Shown: positions 1 through 6,822 of the stretch, in pieces
Layout of the letters: every line of letters starts with the position of its first letter
Position numbering within the stretch: position 1 is the stretch's first letter
Assembly (NCBI GenBank): GCA_964422195.1
Contig: CAYRAF010000016.1
Location: 1-24,559 of the forward strand
Origin: CALVUP01 sp964422195
GTDB lineage: Bacteria > Bacillota_I > Bacilli_A > RF39 > UBA660
DNA: 24,559 nt
Direction of reading: 5' to 3'
Notes under the pieces: model-generated
What the model saw: only the letters and a program-made list of their open reading frames with translations
Database searches by the model: none
Told to the model about the DNA's origin: nothing
Made by a program: the position numbers and the translations under genes

Positions 1-249
1 AAATGAAGCAACATGACCTGATGCTACCCAAACTTCAGGATTCATTAGTATTGCCGCATCCAAACCATAGTTATACGGATTTTCTTGGATAAATCTTTTC
101 CACCAAGCTCTTTTAATATTTTCTTTTAACTCTTTACCTAAAGGTCCGTAATCCCATGAATTAGCAAGACCTCCATATATTTCACTTCCTTGAAATATAA
201 AACCATATTGTTTACAATAATTAACCATCTTTTCCATATTAATATCCAT
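1..249 (-). CDS. glyS: Glycyl-tRNA synthetase, N-terminal part (runs off the window)
   Basis: The first 83 codons of a class II, single-chain glycyl-tRNA synthetase, which charges tRNA-Gly in the cytoplasm. The frame opens with MDINMEKMVNYCKQYGFIFQ and continues through GSEIYGGLANSWDYGPLG, RAWWKRFI and DAAILMNPEVWVASGH. These are the conserved N-terminal blocks (SxIYGGL, DYGPLG, ILxxPxVWxASGH) of the alpha2-type enzyme of Bacillota; they are not found in the alpha2beta2 type. The ATG at 249 lies inside the 3' end of the preceding 262-residue gene, an 11-nt overlap, so translation is probably coupled. A T-box upstream of that gene matches glycine control. A second ATG four codons downstream could also serve as start. 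The catalytic and anticodon-binding parts lie outside the window. Confidence 0.95.
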   Translation of the reverse strand, partial: MDINMEKMVNYCKQYGFIFQGSEIYGGLANSWDYGPLGKELKENIKRAWWKRFIQENPYNYGLDAAILMNPEVWVASGHVASF

Positions 250-1027
250 TTTTATTCAACTCCTTTTTATATTGTTTGCTATTGGCATCAGTATTTTTAA
301 TATTATTTTCATTTACTATACTATATGCTAATTTATTATACTCAAAGGGTAAACCTTCTAAAACTATATTAGTTCCTCTGCTTTCTATATTAATAAATTC
401 ATGAGTATATGTATTATCAATAACTTGATCTTTAATTGAAATTTGTTCAATACTAGCTTCATTTCTACCTATAGCCCTTTTTAGTATATCTATAAAAAAC
501 TCCTTTTCACTTAAATTAAAATCTACTCCTCTGTCTGTCACAATGATACCAATAGCAATTGAATTATTGCTTTTATCATAAAAACTTCTATAATTATTAC
601 CAGAAATTTTAATAATCGATTTATTATTATCTAACGTTTCATTAACATTTCTTGCCCTATCTTTATTATAAGTACTTGTAATTAAGTCTATTAATTCTCT
701 TTGATAATTTTCAAGTTCACTAGATGTCAAATCTATTTTTATTGTTCCACTATTTATTAATGAGACTAATACAATATTCTTCTTTAGTTTAATACTATTA
801 ATTTCATGTTTTAATAACAATCCCCCAATTATAGAAAAAGCATTACTAAAGTTTTCTTTTTTTAGATGGTTATAATAATCAAAACTAGCATTTTTTACTA
901 TTGAATATTGTTGACTATCATCATAGTTAAATCCTTTGATTAAAAATAACTGTTGTCCTTTTTTTTCTTTTATTGTTAATTTTTTAAATGTACCATATAT
1001 AACTTTTTCTGGTTCTTTTATTACCAT
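239..1027 (-). CDS. Unknown 262-residue protein, first gene of the T-box/glyS unit
   Basis: I do not recognise this family. The protein is soluble-looking, rich in Asn, Lys and Ile, with no signal peptide or membrane segment. The start ATG at 1027 is preceded by AAAGGAGG at a good distance. It is the first gene after the T-box leader and its stop overlaps the start of glyS by 11 nt, so it is co-transcribed with glyS and under the same tRNA control. In many Bacillota recO or ribosome-assembly genes precede glyS, but no RecO motif is visible here. A link to glycine metabolism or translation is inferred from position only. Confidence 0.85.
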   Translation of the reverse strand: MVIKEPEKVIYGTFKKLTIKEKKGQQLFLIKGFNYDDSQQYSIVKNASFDYYNHLKKENFSNAFSIIGGLLLKHEINSIKLKKNIVLVSLINSGTIKIDLTSSELENYQRELIDLITSTYNKDRARNVNETLDNNKSIIKISGNNYRSFYDKSNNSIAIGIIVTDRGVDFNLSEKEFFIDILKRAIGRNEASIEQISIKDQVIDNTYTHEFINIESRGTNIVLEGLPFEYNKLAYSIVNENNIKNTDANSKQYKKELNKNGY

Positions 1028-1040
1028 ATTAACCTCCTTT

Positions 1041-1157
1041 AAACAAAAAACTTCTAAAATTATAGGGACGAATTAATCGCGGTTCCACCCTATTTATTCT
1101 AGAAGAATCTCTCATTAATATACTGCTCCGGGGTTCCAATCCATCATCACACTTATA
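1041..1157 (-). promoter_or_regulatory. T-box riboswitch (glycine), unusually short leader
   Basis: The minus strand carries the T-box signature AGGGTGGAACCGCG at 1091-1078. Antiterminator: AGGG (1091-1088) pairs with CCCT (1067-1064), GCG (1080-1078) pairs with CGT (1070-1068), and the seven-base bulge UGGAACC (1087-1081) lies between. The bulge base after UGG is A, which matches a U discriminator as in bacillar tRNA-Gly (UCCA end). Competing terminator: 1105-1088 with 1067-1051, 10 bp plus 6 bp, then six T at 1050-1045. With the predicted transcription start near 1157, only about 50 nt precede the terminator arm. I could not fold a stable Stem I with a specifier loop from them. Confidence 0.9.
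1045..1105 (-). terminator. T-box terminator hairpin
   Basis: CTTCTAGAAT (1105-1096) pairs with ATTTTAGAAG (1060-1051), and AATAGGG (1094-1088) pairs with CCCTAT (1067-1062), with a small A-rich internal loop. Six T follow at 1050-1045. The 3' arm of the top helix is shared with the T-box antiterminator, so the two folds exclude each other. Confidence 0.88.
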
Positions 1158-1162
1158 AAGTA

Positions 1163-1191
1163 ATTATATTATTTTTAAATTTTGCTGTCAA
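1163..1191 (-). promoter_or_regulatory. Consensus promoter of the T-box/glyS unit
   Basis: TTGACA (1191-1186), 17-nt spacer, TATAAT (1168-1163) on the minus strand: a perfect housekeeping promoter. It starts right at the stop codon of the upstream gene and predicts a transcript start near 1157, which fixes the short length of the T-box leader. Confidence 0.85.
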
Positions 1192-1192
1192 A

Positions 1193-1711
1193 TTAATGTT
1201 TACTACTATTTATTAATCGTTTGCCCTTAACTTTTGATAAATCTAAAACTGGCGATTCATCTTCAACTAATAATTCAGTAGCTTTAGCACTTCTTTCTTG
1301 ACATAAATTTCTAATTTCAAAACACAAATCATTATATTTAACTAAATTATCATCTCTTACCATAATAGAACTACTTAACTCATCTTTAGCAGCTTCTAAT
1401 TCTTTATTATTTTCTTCTAAAGATGCATTTAAATCTTGAATTCTACTTTGTATTTCTGTCTTATCAGTAATTTGTCTTTTATTTTTTTTCTTTTTTCCTT
1501 CATTTAACAATTTATTATTTAACTCCTGTAGTTCATCGTTAGCCGCTGAAATTTGCTTATATATTAGTTTTATTCTAGATTCAATTATTTTTACATTCAT
1601 TTTATCTAGGTTTTGTCTTTTCTTTAATGCAGTTGCTTCTTTAGATAATTCTAATATTCTTTTTAATCGCTTATCAATTGTTTTATCAGTTAAATCATCA
1701 TATATATTCAT
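1193..1711 (-). CDS. Unknown coiled-coil protein, 172 residues
   Basis: A soluble, highly charged protein that looks mostly helical, with heptad-like runs such as NDELQELNNKLLNEG and LEENNKELEAAKDELSSS. It probably forms a coiled coil over roughly residues 10-145, followed by a short basic tail (KVKGKRLINSSKH). I chose the ATG at 1711 (MNIYDDL) because AAGAGGCGAT precedes it; an in-frame TTG at 1738 has no such site. It has its own promoter (1772-1744) and is followed immediately by the glyS-unit promoter. No family recognised; no enzymatic motif visible. Confidence 0.8.
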   Translation of the reverse strand: MNIYDDLTDKTIDKRLKRILELSKEATALKKRQNLDKMNVKIIESRIKLIYKQISAANDELQELNNKLLNEGKKKKNKRQITDKTEIQSRIQDLNASLEENNKELEAAKDELSSSIMVRDDNLVKYNDLCFEIRNLCQERSAKATELLVEDESPVLDLSKVKGKRLINSSKH

Positions 1712-1743
1712 AACATCGCCTCTTAAAATTATTTGCAAGATTT

Positions 1744-1772
1744 ATCATACTATATCTTATTTATTTTGGCAA
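1744..1772 (-). promoter_or_regulatory. Promoter of the 172-residue coiled-coil gene
   Basis: TTGCCA (1772-1767), 17-nt spacer, TATGAT (1749-1744) on the minus strand, about 33 nt before the chosen ATG. Confidence 0.6.
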
Positions 1773-1792
1773 TAATTATTTTAATTTTTTTA

Positions 1793-2431
1793 TTATCTAA
1801 CATTAAAGTCAACAACATTACCAACATTATAATATTCTAAAATGATATGTTTATCATCAAATAATTCTTCTATTTTTACTAATTTATCATTCTTAGATTT
1901 AATTTTAAGAATATTATCAGTGATTTTACCATCTATATACATATTATATGAATTTTCTATAGAACCATCATCATCCCGTTTATCAGTTATAAACTTACTT
2001 TTAGAAAATATTTTATCTATGTTAACTAAATCAATATATTTATACTCTACATAAGGATTATCTACCATTACATATTCATTTCCTTTTTTTATCATGTAAA
2101 CATTATTCTCTTTATAATAAGTATTATTATTATAATTAAATAGTTCTTTATTATTGTAGTGTTTACCTTCATAAATATATTTATTTTCACCTTTAGTCAC
2201 AGTATACTTAAATTCATAACTATTCATATTTAGTTTTTCAGTATAACCACCAGTATATGATTGATTTTCTTCATCAACTGGAACACTACTAGTTCTCATA
2301 GCTATAATTAAGACTACAAAAAATATGAAATAAGCTCCTAATATTAATCTTGCTCTTTGCTTTTCATCTGTAACTAATTCTTTAAAATTAATTTTTTTCT
2401 TACTCTTCTTTTTATTTTCTTTTTCTTCCAT
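1793..2431 (-). CDS. Unknown single-pass membrane protein downstream of fmt
   Basis: 212 residues. A lysine-rich cytoplasmic start (MEEKENKKKSKKKINFKELV) is followed by one membrane helix at about residues 29-45 (ILGAYFIFFVVLIIAMR), then an extracellular domain of about 165 residues rich in Tyr, Asn and Lys, with no cysteine. The positive-inside rule puts the C-terminus outside. Its start lies 7 nt after the fmt stop, so it is an fmt-operon gene. I do not recognise the family. The extracellular part has the alternating hydrophilic/beta look of small surface-sensor or lipoprotein-like domains, but no function can be assigned. Confidence 0.82.
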   Translation of the reverse strand: MEEKENKKKSKKKINFKELVTDEKQRARLILGAYFIFFVVLIIAMRTSSVPVDEENQSYTGGYTEKLNMNSYEFKYTVTKGENKYIYEGKHYNNKELFNYNNNTYYKENNVYMIKKGNEYVMVDNPYVEYKYIDLVNIDKIFSKSKFITDKRDDDGSIENSYNMYIDGKITDNILKIKSKNDKLVKIEELFDDKHIILEYYNVGNVVDFNVR

Positions 2432-2438
2432 ACTACAC

Positions 2439-3371
2439 CTATTTTAATACCTTCCCTAAAATATCCTTATTACCATTTAAAAATTCTTTAAAATTCATTT
2501 TTCTTTTTCCTTCTAGCTTTAAACTAACTATAATAATAGAACCGCCATTCAAAGCAATTACTATTCCTTTTTTATCTATATCAATAATAGTTCCTGGATC
2601 TTTTTCTGATACATAATCATTATATATAACATCATAAATTTTTAACACTTTATCATCTAAATAACAATAAGCTCCTGGCCATGAGTTTAGACCTCTAATT
2701 TGATTAAAAACAACTCTAGCAGACTTAGAAAAATCTATCTTTTCTTCTTCTCTTTTGATATTCCACGCAAATGTTACTTCTGATTCATCTTGTTTTATTC
2801 TATCATTTGTACCATCTATTATAGAAGGTAGAGTTTCAAGCAATAATTCACGTCCCATTATTGATAATTTATCATGAAGTATTTCTGTAGTCATATCATC
2901 TGTAATCTTTATTTCACTTTGACTGATTATATCTCCATTATCCATCTTTTCATCCATATACATAATAGTAATACCAGTTTTTTCATAGCCATCAATGATT
3001 GCTTTATGAATAGGAGCTCCTCCTCTAAGTTTAGGAAGAAGTGATGCATGTACATTAATACAACCAAGTCTTGGACAATCAAGTATTTCTTTTGGAATAA
3101 TCTGTCCATAAGCACAAGTTACTATAATATCTGGTTTTAGATCAAGTACTCCATTATAATCTTCTCTTATCTTACTAGGTTGTAAAACTAATATATTAGA
3201 TTTCTCTGCGACTTCCTTTATAGGAGTTTTAGTAAGTATCTTTTTTCTACCTACTTCTTTATCTGGTTGTGATACTACGCCAACTACATTATAATTATTT
3301 ATTAATCCCTCAAGTATTGGAACTGCAAATTCAGGTGTTCCCATAAAAACAACACGTATATCTTTATTCAT
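2439..3371 (-). CDS. fmt: Methionyl-tRNA formyltransferase
   Basis: Transfers the formyl group of 10-formyl-tetrahydrofolate to Met-tRNA(fMet) for initiation. 310 residues, the usual length. The N-terminal Rossmann start is IRVVFMGTPEFAVPIL. The catalytic block NVHASLLPKLRGGAPIHKAI gives Asn106 and His108, and MDNGDII supplies the third residue, Asp144. The C-terminal OB-fold-like part begins near residue 205 (FAWNIKREEEKIDF, RGLNSWPGAYCYL). The start ATG at 3371 is preceded by GGTGAT, the 5' portion of the anti-SD complement. In many Bacillota fmt follows priA and def. Here priA lies upstream on the same strand but is separated by a 217-residue gene with its own terminator and by a possible toxin locus. 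A membrane-protein gene follows after 7 nt. Confidence 0.97.
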   Translation of the reverse strand: MNKDIRVVFMGTPEFAVPILEGLINNYNVVGVVSQPDKEVGRKKILTKTPIKEVAEKSNILVLQPSKIREDYNGVLDLKPDIIVTCAYGQIIPKEILDCPRLGCINVHASLLPKLRGGAPIHKAIIDGYEKTGITIMYMDEKMDNGDIISQSEIKITDDMTTEILHDKLSIMGRELLLETLPSIIDGTNDRIKQDESEVTFAWNIKREEEKIDFSKSARVVFNQIRGLNSWPGAYCYLDDKVLKIYDVIYNDYVSEKDPGTIIDIDKKGIVIALNGGSIIIVSLKLEGKRKMNFKEFLNGNKDILGKVLK

Positions 3372-3422
3372 TATATCACCATTATAAGTATACTATAAAT
3401 TTTTAAATAAAAAAAGAAGTAC

Positions 3423-3448
3423 AAAAGAAAAACTTGAATTTTTTCAAG
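3423..3448 (-). terminator. Terminator of the 217-residue gene
   Basis: On the minus strand CTTGAA, four A, TTCAAG (3448-3433), then TTTTTCTTTT. It closes the 3457-4110 gene just before the fmt start region. Confidence 0.8.
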
Positions 3449-3456
3449 CCTTAATT

Positions 3457-4110
3457 CTACTTTGTCTTCTTATTTACTTTTTGATCTTCTACTTTTATTT
3501 CAATAGGTGCAGCTACTCCTTTTGTAATTGTTAAATTACCATATTTTTTTAAACTATCTAGTTCTACACTTGTTATAGTAACAGATGTAGGTTCATAAAG
3601 ATATGTACCTGCATCAGCAAAATAATCCTCACTTTTCATAAATCTTTTTAAACTATCATAAGTTTTTACAAATATAAAGTTCTTATCCATTAAAGGATCT
3701 TCTGCTAAAACGCTTAAAGTTCTTCCATGAATGAACATCCATTCTGAGCTATATGTGCTATGTTTAGTTATACCCCAATACAATGTACTTATAGCAGTTC
3801 CATAACAGCTCCCTATTTTTTTGTTTTCAAATTTATTTGGATTATATCCATCAGTTTCAGAGATGATTTTTACATACTCAGCTTTTGTAAAATGGAAATC
3901 ATCTTCTACTTTCTTTATGTATTTATCTATAGAATCTTGATATTCATTATAAAACTCTGCAACTGTATGCGAAGTAGTATCACTAAAGTCATCTTTATGA
4001 TCTAAAAGTTGCAACGCTAATAACACTTCAGGTGCTTCCTTCCTACCTGTTTCTTTATAAATCCTTTTATAAGCATTATATAATCTTTTTACTGTCCCAA
4101 TACTTTCCAT
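3457..4110 (-). CDS. Unknown 217-residue soluble protein
   Basis: Not recognised. It begins MESIGTVKRLYNAYKRIYKE, looks helical over the first half, and then has an aromatic-rich segment (CYGTAISTLYWGITKH, SSEWMFIHGR). It ends in a lysine-rich tail. No membrane helix or signal peptide. Start ATG at 4110 with AGGAGG just upstream. It is a monocistronic unit: promoter at 4160-4132, terminator at 3448-3423. Nothing in the sequence ties it functionally to fmt, priA or the neighbouring toxin-like locus. Confidence 0.82.
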   Translation of the reverse strand: MESIGTVKRLYNAYKRIYKETGRKEAPEVLLALQLLDHKDDFSDTTSHTVAEFYNEYQDSIDKYIKKVEDDFHFTKAEYVKIISETDGYNPNKFENKKIGSCYGTAISTLYWGITKHSTYSSEWMFIHGRTLSVLAEDPLMDKNFIFVKTYDSLKRFMKSEDYFADAGTYLYEPTSVTITSVELDSLKKYGNLTITKGVAAPIEIKVEDQKVNKKTK

Positions 4111-4131
4111 AAATACCTCCTGATGACAGTT

Positions 4132-4160
4132 ATTATACTATAAACTATAACAAAAATCAA
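4132..4160 (-). promoter_or_regulatory. Promoter of the 217-residue gene
   Basis: TTGATT (4160-4155), 17-nt spacer, TATAAT (4137-4132) on the minus strand, about 20 nt before the ribosome binding site. Confidence 0.7.
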
Positions 4161-4230
4161 ACATTACTAATTTACTAAATAATTCTATATTTACTTATAA
4201 ATTTTTTTTGAAATAATTAGCTTTGTTCGA

Positions 4231-4259
4231 TTGTTTTAACTGTTTACTTATTGTATAAT
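4231..4259 (+). promoter_or_regulatory. Promoter of the toxin-like peptide mRNA
   Basis: TTGTTT (4231-4236), 17-nt spacer, TATAAT (4254-4259). The predicted transcript start near 4266 gives an mRNA of about 230 nt ending at the 4459-4498 terminator. Confidence 0.7.
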
Positions 4260-4290
4260 ATTTATAGGAACATTTAGTCGTTGGGTGTCT

Positions 4291-4317
4291 ACCTCTATTT
4301 TCAAAAGGAAAGGAGGT
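4291..4317 (+). promoter_or_regulatory. Hairpin that buries the Shine-Dalgarno site of the peptide
   Basis: ACCTCT (4291-4296) pairs with GGAGGT (4312-4317, one G-U) and TTTTC (4298-4302) with GGAAA (4307-4311, one U-G), around a four-A loop with one bulged A. The AGGAGG of the peptide gene (4311-4316) lies completely inside the stem, so the folded mRNA should be poorly translated. Such occlusion is typical of type I toxin mRNAs. Confidence 0.65.
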
Positions 4318-4320
4318 GTT

Positions 4321-4416
4321 ATGGTGAAAAAACGTGAATACGTTTGTAAAGTTTTACTCCTACTAGCCATAATTTTATTCCTTCTATTGATGATAATAGT
4401 TGTAATAAAAAAATGA
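4321..4416 (+). CDS. Small single-helix hydrophobic peptide, candidate type I toxin
   Basis: 31 residues: a charged start MVKKREYVCK, one uninterrupted hydrophobic helix at about residues 11-29 (VLLLLAIILFLLLMIIVVI), and a KK end; stop TGA. AGGAGG at 4311-4316 lies 4 nt before the ATG. Seen: own promoter, own terminator, SD-sequestering hairpin, and a convergent antisense RNA covering its last codons and 3' untranslated region. Known: type I toxins such as TxpA, BsrG and Fst are short membrane peptides with exactly this RNA layout. Inferred: this peptide is a membrane-acting toxin kept silent by the antisense RNA. It does not resemble the Fst, TxpA/BsrG, Ldr, Ibs or TisB sequences I remember, so it may be a new family. 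Alternative: a small membrane regulator or a leader peptide, though no plus-strand gene follows. Confidence 0.7.
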   Translation: MVKKREYVCKVLLLLAIILFLLLMIIVVIKK

Positions 4417-4442
4417 CACTTAAGTCATAAGACTTAAATGTC
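4407..4442 (-). terminator. Terminator of the antisense RNA
   Basis: On the minus strand GACA-T-TTAAGTC, loop TTAT, GACTTAA-G-TGTC (4442-4415), then A and seven T (4413-4407). 11 bp with one mismatch. The T-run is on the minus side only, so it should stop the antisense RNA and not the peptide mRNA. Confidence 0.8.
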
Positions 4443-4458
4443 TAAACAATAATTAATT

Positions 4459-4498
4459 GGGTAGACATTCAACATGCAAAAACTGAATGTTCCCTTTT
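4459..4498 (+). terminator. Terminator of the toxin-like peptide mRNA
   Basis: ACATTCA (4465-4471) pairs with TGAATGT (4484-4490), and GGG (4459-4461) can pair with CCC (4492-4494), followed by TTTT. Its 5' arm includes the segment that can pair with the mRNA 5' end (4281-4293), so termination fold and 5'-3' pairing compete. Confidence 0.7.
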
Positions 4499-4501
4499 AT
4501 A

Positions 4502-4559
4502 TTTTATGCAAGTTTCCTTGACATATTCATTATAACATATTGTTAACTTTTATGCAAGT
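4502..4559. repeat. 12-bp direct repeat flanking the antisense promoter
   Basis: TTTTATGCAAGT occurs at 4502-4513 and again at 4548-4559. The first copy lies in the transcribed start of the antisense RNA and the second overlaps its -35 element. Confidence 0.6.
4529..4557 (-). promoter_or_regulatory. Promoter of the antisense RNA
   Basis: TTGCAT (4557-4552), 17-nt spacer, TATAAT (4534-4529) on the minus strand. The -35 lies inside the second copy of a 12-bp direct repeat. Confidence 0.7.
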
Positions 4560-4609
4560 AATTGATATCTACATCATAATAACTATGACATATAAAATAA
4601 ATTCTTATC

Positions 4610-4643
4610 AAAAAACAATAGAAGAAGTTTTCTATAAACTATT
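4610..4643 (-). terminator. Weak terminator overlapping the priA stop
   Basis: On the minus strand AATAG (4643-4639) pairs with CTATT (4621-4617), with an inner AGAA/TTCT stem, then six T at 4615-4610. The hairpin includes the last priA codons. Weaker than the other terminators in the window. Confidence 0.4.
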
Positions 4644-6794
4644 AGGATTAAAATCAATATCGATTTTTACTTTAGCATTACTTTTGTAATGTTCATCAAT
4701 CGATTCTAATGTTTCATATAAATTATCTTCTTTTTTATATTTAATGATAATACCAAATCTATAAGTATTATTAACCTTAAACACATTACATACAGAAGGA
4801 CCTAGAATAATAGAATTATTTAATTTTTTCTTCAATAAATTACCAATATTTGTTGCTTCATTCCTAGCAGTTTCATAATCCTTACTAATTACTTTTAAAT
4901 AAGTTAAATAATAATATGGAGGATAAGAAAGTTCTCTTCTAATCATCATTTCTGTATTATAAAAGCCTAAATAATCATGTTCTTTTGCATACTTAATTGC
5001 ATAATGTTCCTTATTAAATGTTTGAATAATAACTTTACCTATCTTTTTTCCTCTTCCACTTCTACCTGCGACTTGATCTAGAAGTTCAAAAGTAACTTCA
5101 CTACTTCTAAAATCAGGTATATTTAAAGATGTATCTGCATTAATTACTCCAACTAATGTTACATTATCAAAATCAAGACCTTTAGCTATCATTTGCGTAC
5201 CAAGTAATATATTATATTTCTTACTTTTAAAATCTTCTATTATTCTAGCATGCGCACCCTTCCTACTAGTAGTATCAAAGTCCATTCTAACAACTTTAGC
5301 TTTTGAAAAAAGTTTTTCAATAACTTCTTCTATCTTCTGTGTTCCTGTACCAAGTTGCTTCATTGATTCTTCCTTACAATTTGGACAAGTATTATTCAAT
5401 TTAGTAGCATATCCACAATAATGACATCTTAGCATATTAGATGTTTTATGATAAGTTAAACTAATATCACAATTAGGACATTTTTCTACATATCCGCAGG
5501 ATGAACAAGTAATAAATGACGAATATCCTCTTCTATTTAGAAGTAAAATAACCTGTTCATCTCGATCTAGAGTTTTGTTAATTTCATCTATTAATTCTAT
5601 AGAAAAACCATTCTTACTTTTTTTAATAGCTTCATTCATATCAATAATTTCAACTTTAGGAAGAGCTTTTTTATTTATTCTATTAGGAAGTTCTAAAAGA
5701 TGATAAACACCCTTTTTACTCCTAGCATATTCTTCTAATCTTGGAGTAGCTGATCCTAATATTACTTTAGCATCATGATATTTACTTCTTTTAATAGCAA
5801 TATCAATCGCATTATATTTAGGATTATTATCCTGTTTATAAGAAGATGTATGTTCTTCATCTATCACAATAACTCCTATATTTTTAAGTGGTGCGAATAT
5901 CGCACTTCTTGCACCTATTACAATATCAACTTCTCCTCTAGCAATCTTCCTATATTCATCATACTTTTCTCCATCAGATAAAGCACTATGAAGTACTGCG
6001 ATATCACTACCAAATCTACTTTTAAAGCGATTAACCATTTGAGGAGTTAAAGATATTTCTGGAACAAGCACAATCGCACTTTTATCCTGTTTTAAATAAT
6101 AATCTATTATTTCCATATATACTTCAGTTTTACCAGATCCTGTTACTCCATGTAACAAATAAGTATTATTATTACTATTAATAACTTCATCTACTACATG
6201 TTTTTGATCAGATGTTAACTCATACTTTTTACCATCAAAAATACCATTATCTTCTAATCTATATACTTCTTTTTCATAAGTAGCTAAAACACCTTTTTTA
6301 ATTAAAGTATCTACACTACTCTTAGATATCTTATTAACGTCACTTTTAAGTACATTATTATTTTTTTCTAAATAATCCACAATTTTTGCTTGTGAATCAT
6401 TTAATTTTATACTAGTATAATTATCTAATTTAACATAAGTATTAACTTTAGCATTAACTTTTGTTTTTCTACTAGCTTTATATCCTTTTGGAAGCATAGC
6501 TTGATAACAAGAAATTAAAGTACATAATAATTCTTTATGCATAACTTTTCCAAGTTCTAACAATTCTTTATTTAAAATAACTTCTTTATCTAATACTTCA
6601 ATAACTTCCTTCAAGTCTTTTTCATCACTATTATTCTTTATATCTAATATAAAACCTATAAGTTCCATATGTCCAAAAGGAACTTTTACACGAACTCCAA
6701 CTTTAACCTTTTCTTCAAGTTCTTTAGGGACAACATAGTCAAAGATTTTATCTACGTTTTTATTAGCAATTTCAACAAGTACACCAACAACCAT
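4632..6794 (-). CDS. priA: Primosomal replication restart helicase PriA
   Basis: A DNA helicase that recognises stalled forks and reloads the replicative helicase. 720 residues from the ATG at 6794 (MVVGVLVEIA), preceded by AGAGGTGAT; an in-frame TTG at 6824 lacks such a site. Order seen: N-terminal 3'-end-binding domain (about 1-105), winged-helix-like part, Walker A GVTGSGKT at 216-223, DEEH at 312-315, GSATP at 347-351. Eight zinc-binding cysteines follow in four pairs (430/433, 439/442, 457/460, 470/473). The C-terminal helicase motifs include LGTQMIAKGLDFDNVTLVG and QVAGRSGR. The length is a little short for the family, but nothing essential is missing. In this genome restart would feed DnaI (8442-9356). 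Its 3' end converges on the toxin-like locus. Confidence 0.97.
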   Translation of the reverse strand: MVVGVLVEIANKNVDKIFDYVVPKELEEKVKVGVRVKVPFGHMELIGFILDIKNNSDEKDLKEVIEVLDKEVILNKELLELGKVMHKELLCTLISCYQAMLPKGYKASRKTKVNAKVNTYVKLDNYTSIKLNDSQAKIVDYLEKNNNVLKSDVNKISKSSVDTLIKKGVLATYEKEVYRLEDNGIFDGKKYELTSDQKHVVDEVINSNNNTYLLHGVTGSGKTEVYMEIIDYYLKQDKSAIVLVPEISLTPQMVNRFKSRFGSDIAVLHSALSDGEKYDEYRKIARGEVDIVIGARSAIFAPLKNIGVIVIDEEHTSSYKQDNNPKYNAIDIAIKRSKYHDAKVILGSATPRLEEYARSKKGVYHLLELPNRINKKALPKVEIIDMNEAIKKSKNGFSIELIDEINKTLDRDEQVILLLNRRGYSSFITCSSCGYVEKCPNCDISLTYHKTSNMLRCHYCGYATKLNNTCPNCKEESMKQLGTGTQKIEEVIEKLFSKAKVVRMDFDTTSRKGAHARIIEDFKSKKYNILLGTQMIAKGLDFDNVTLVGVINADTSLNIPDFRSSEVTFELLDQVAGRSGRGKKIGKVIIQTFNKEHYAIKYAKEHDYLGFYNTEMMIRRELSYPPYYYLTYLKVISKDYETARNEATNIGNLLKKKLNNSIILGPSVCNVFKVNNTYRFGIIIKYKKEDNLYETLESIDEHYKSNAKVKIDIDFNPNSL

Positions 6795-6822
6795 ATCATC
6801 ACCTCTTAAGCTTATTATAAAC

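Larger units (their letters stand above)
4407..4522 (-). ncRNA. Antisense RNA, candidate antitoxin of the peptide gene
   Basis: Predicted from the minus-strand promoter at 4557-4529 and the hairpin-plus-T terminator at 4442-4407. The RNA of about 115 nt is fully complementary to the last codons and the 3' untranslated region of the peptide mRNA, including that mRNA's own terminator. It also carries a 13-nt segment (complement of 4460-4472) identical at 11 of 13 positions to the mRNA 5' end (4281-4293). Overlap at the 3' ends of convergent transcripts is the TxpA/RatA and BsrG/SR4 arrangement. No ORF of note lies on it. Confidence 0.6.

Noticed and set aside
1120..1145. tRNA T-arm-like bases (GGTTCCAATCC) on the plus strand
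   Set aside because: The loop has C where a purine is required, the stem does not close, and no other tRNA arms are present; it is part of the T-box leader on the other strand.
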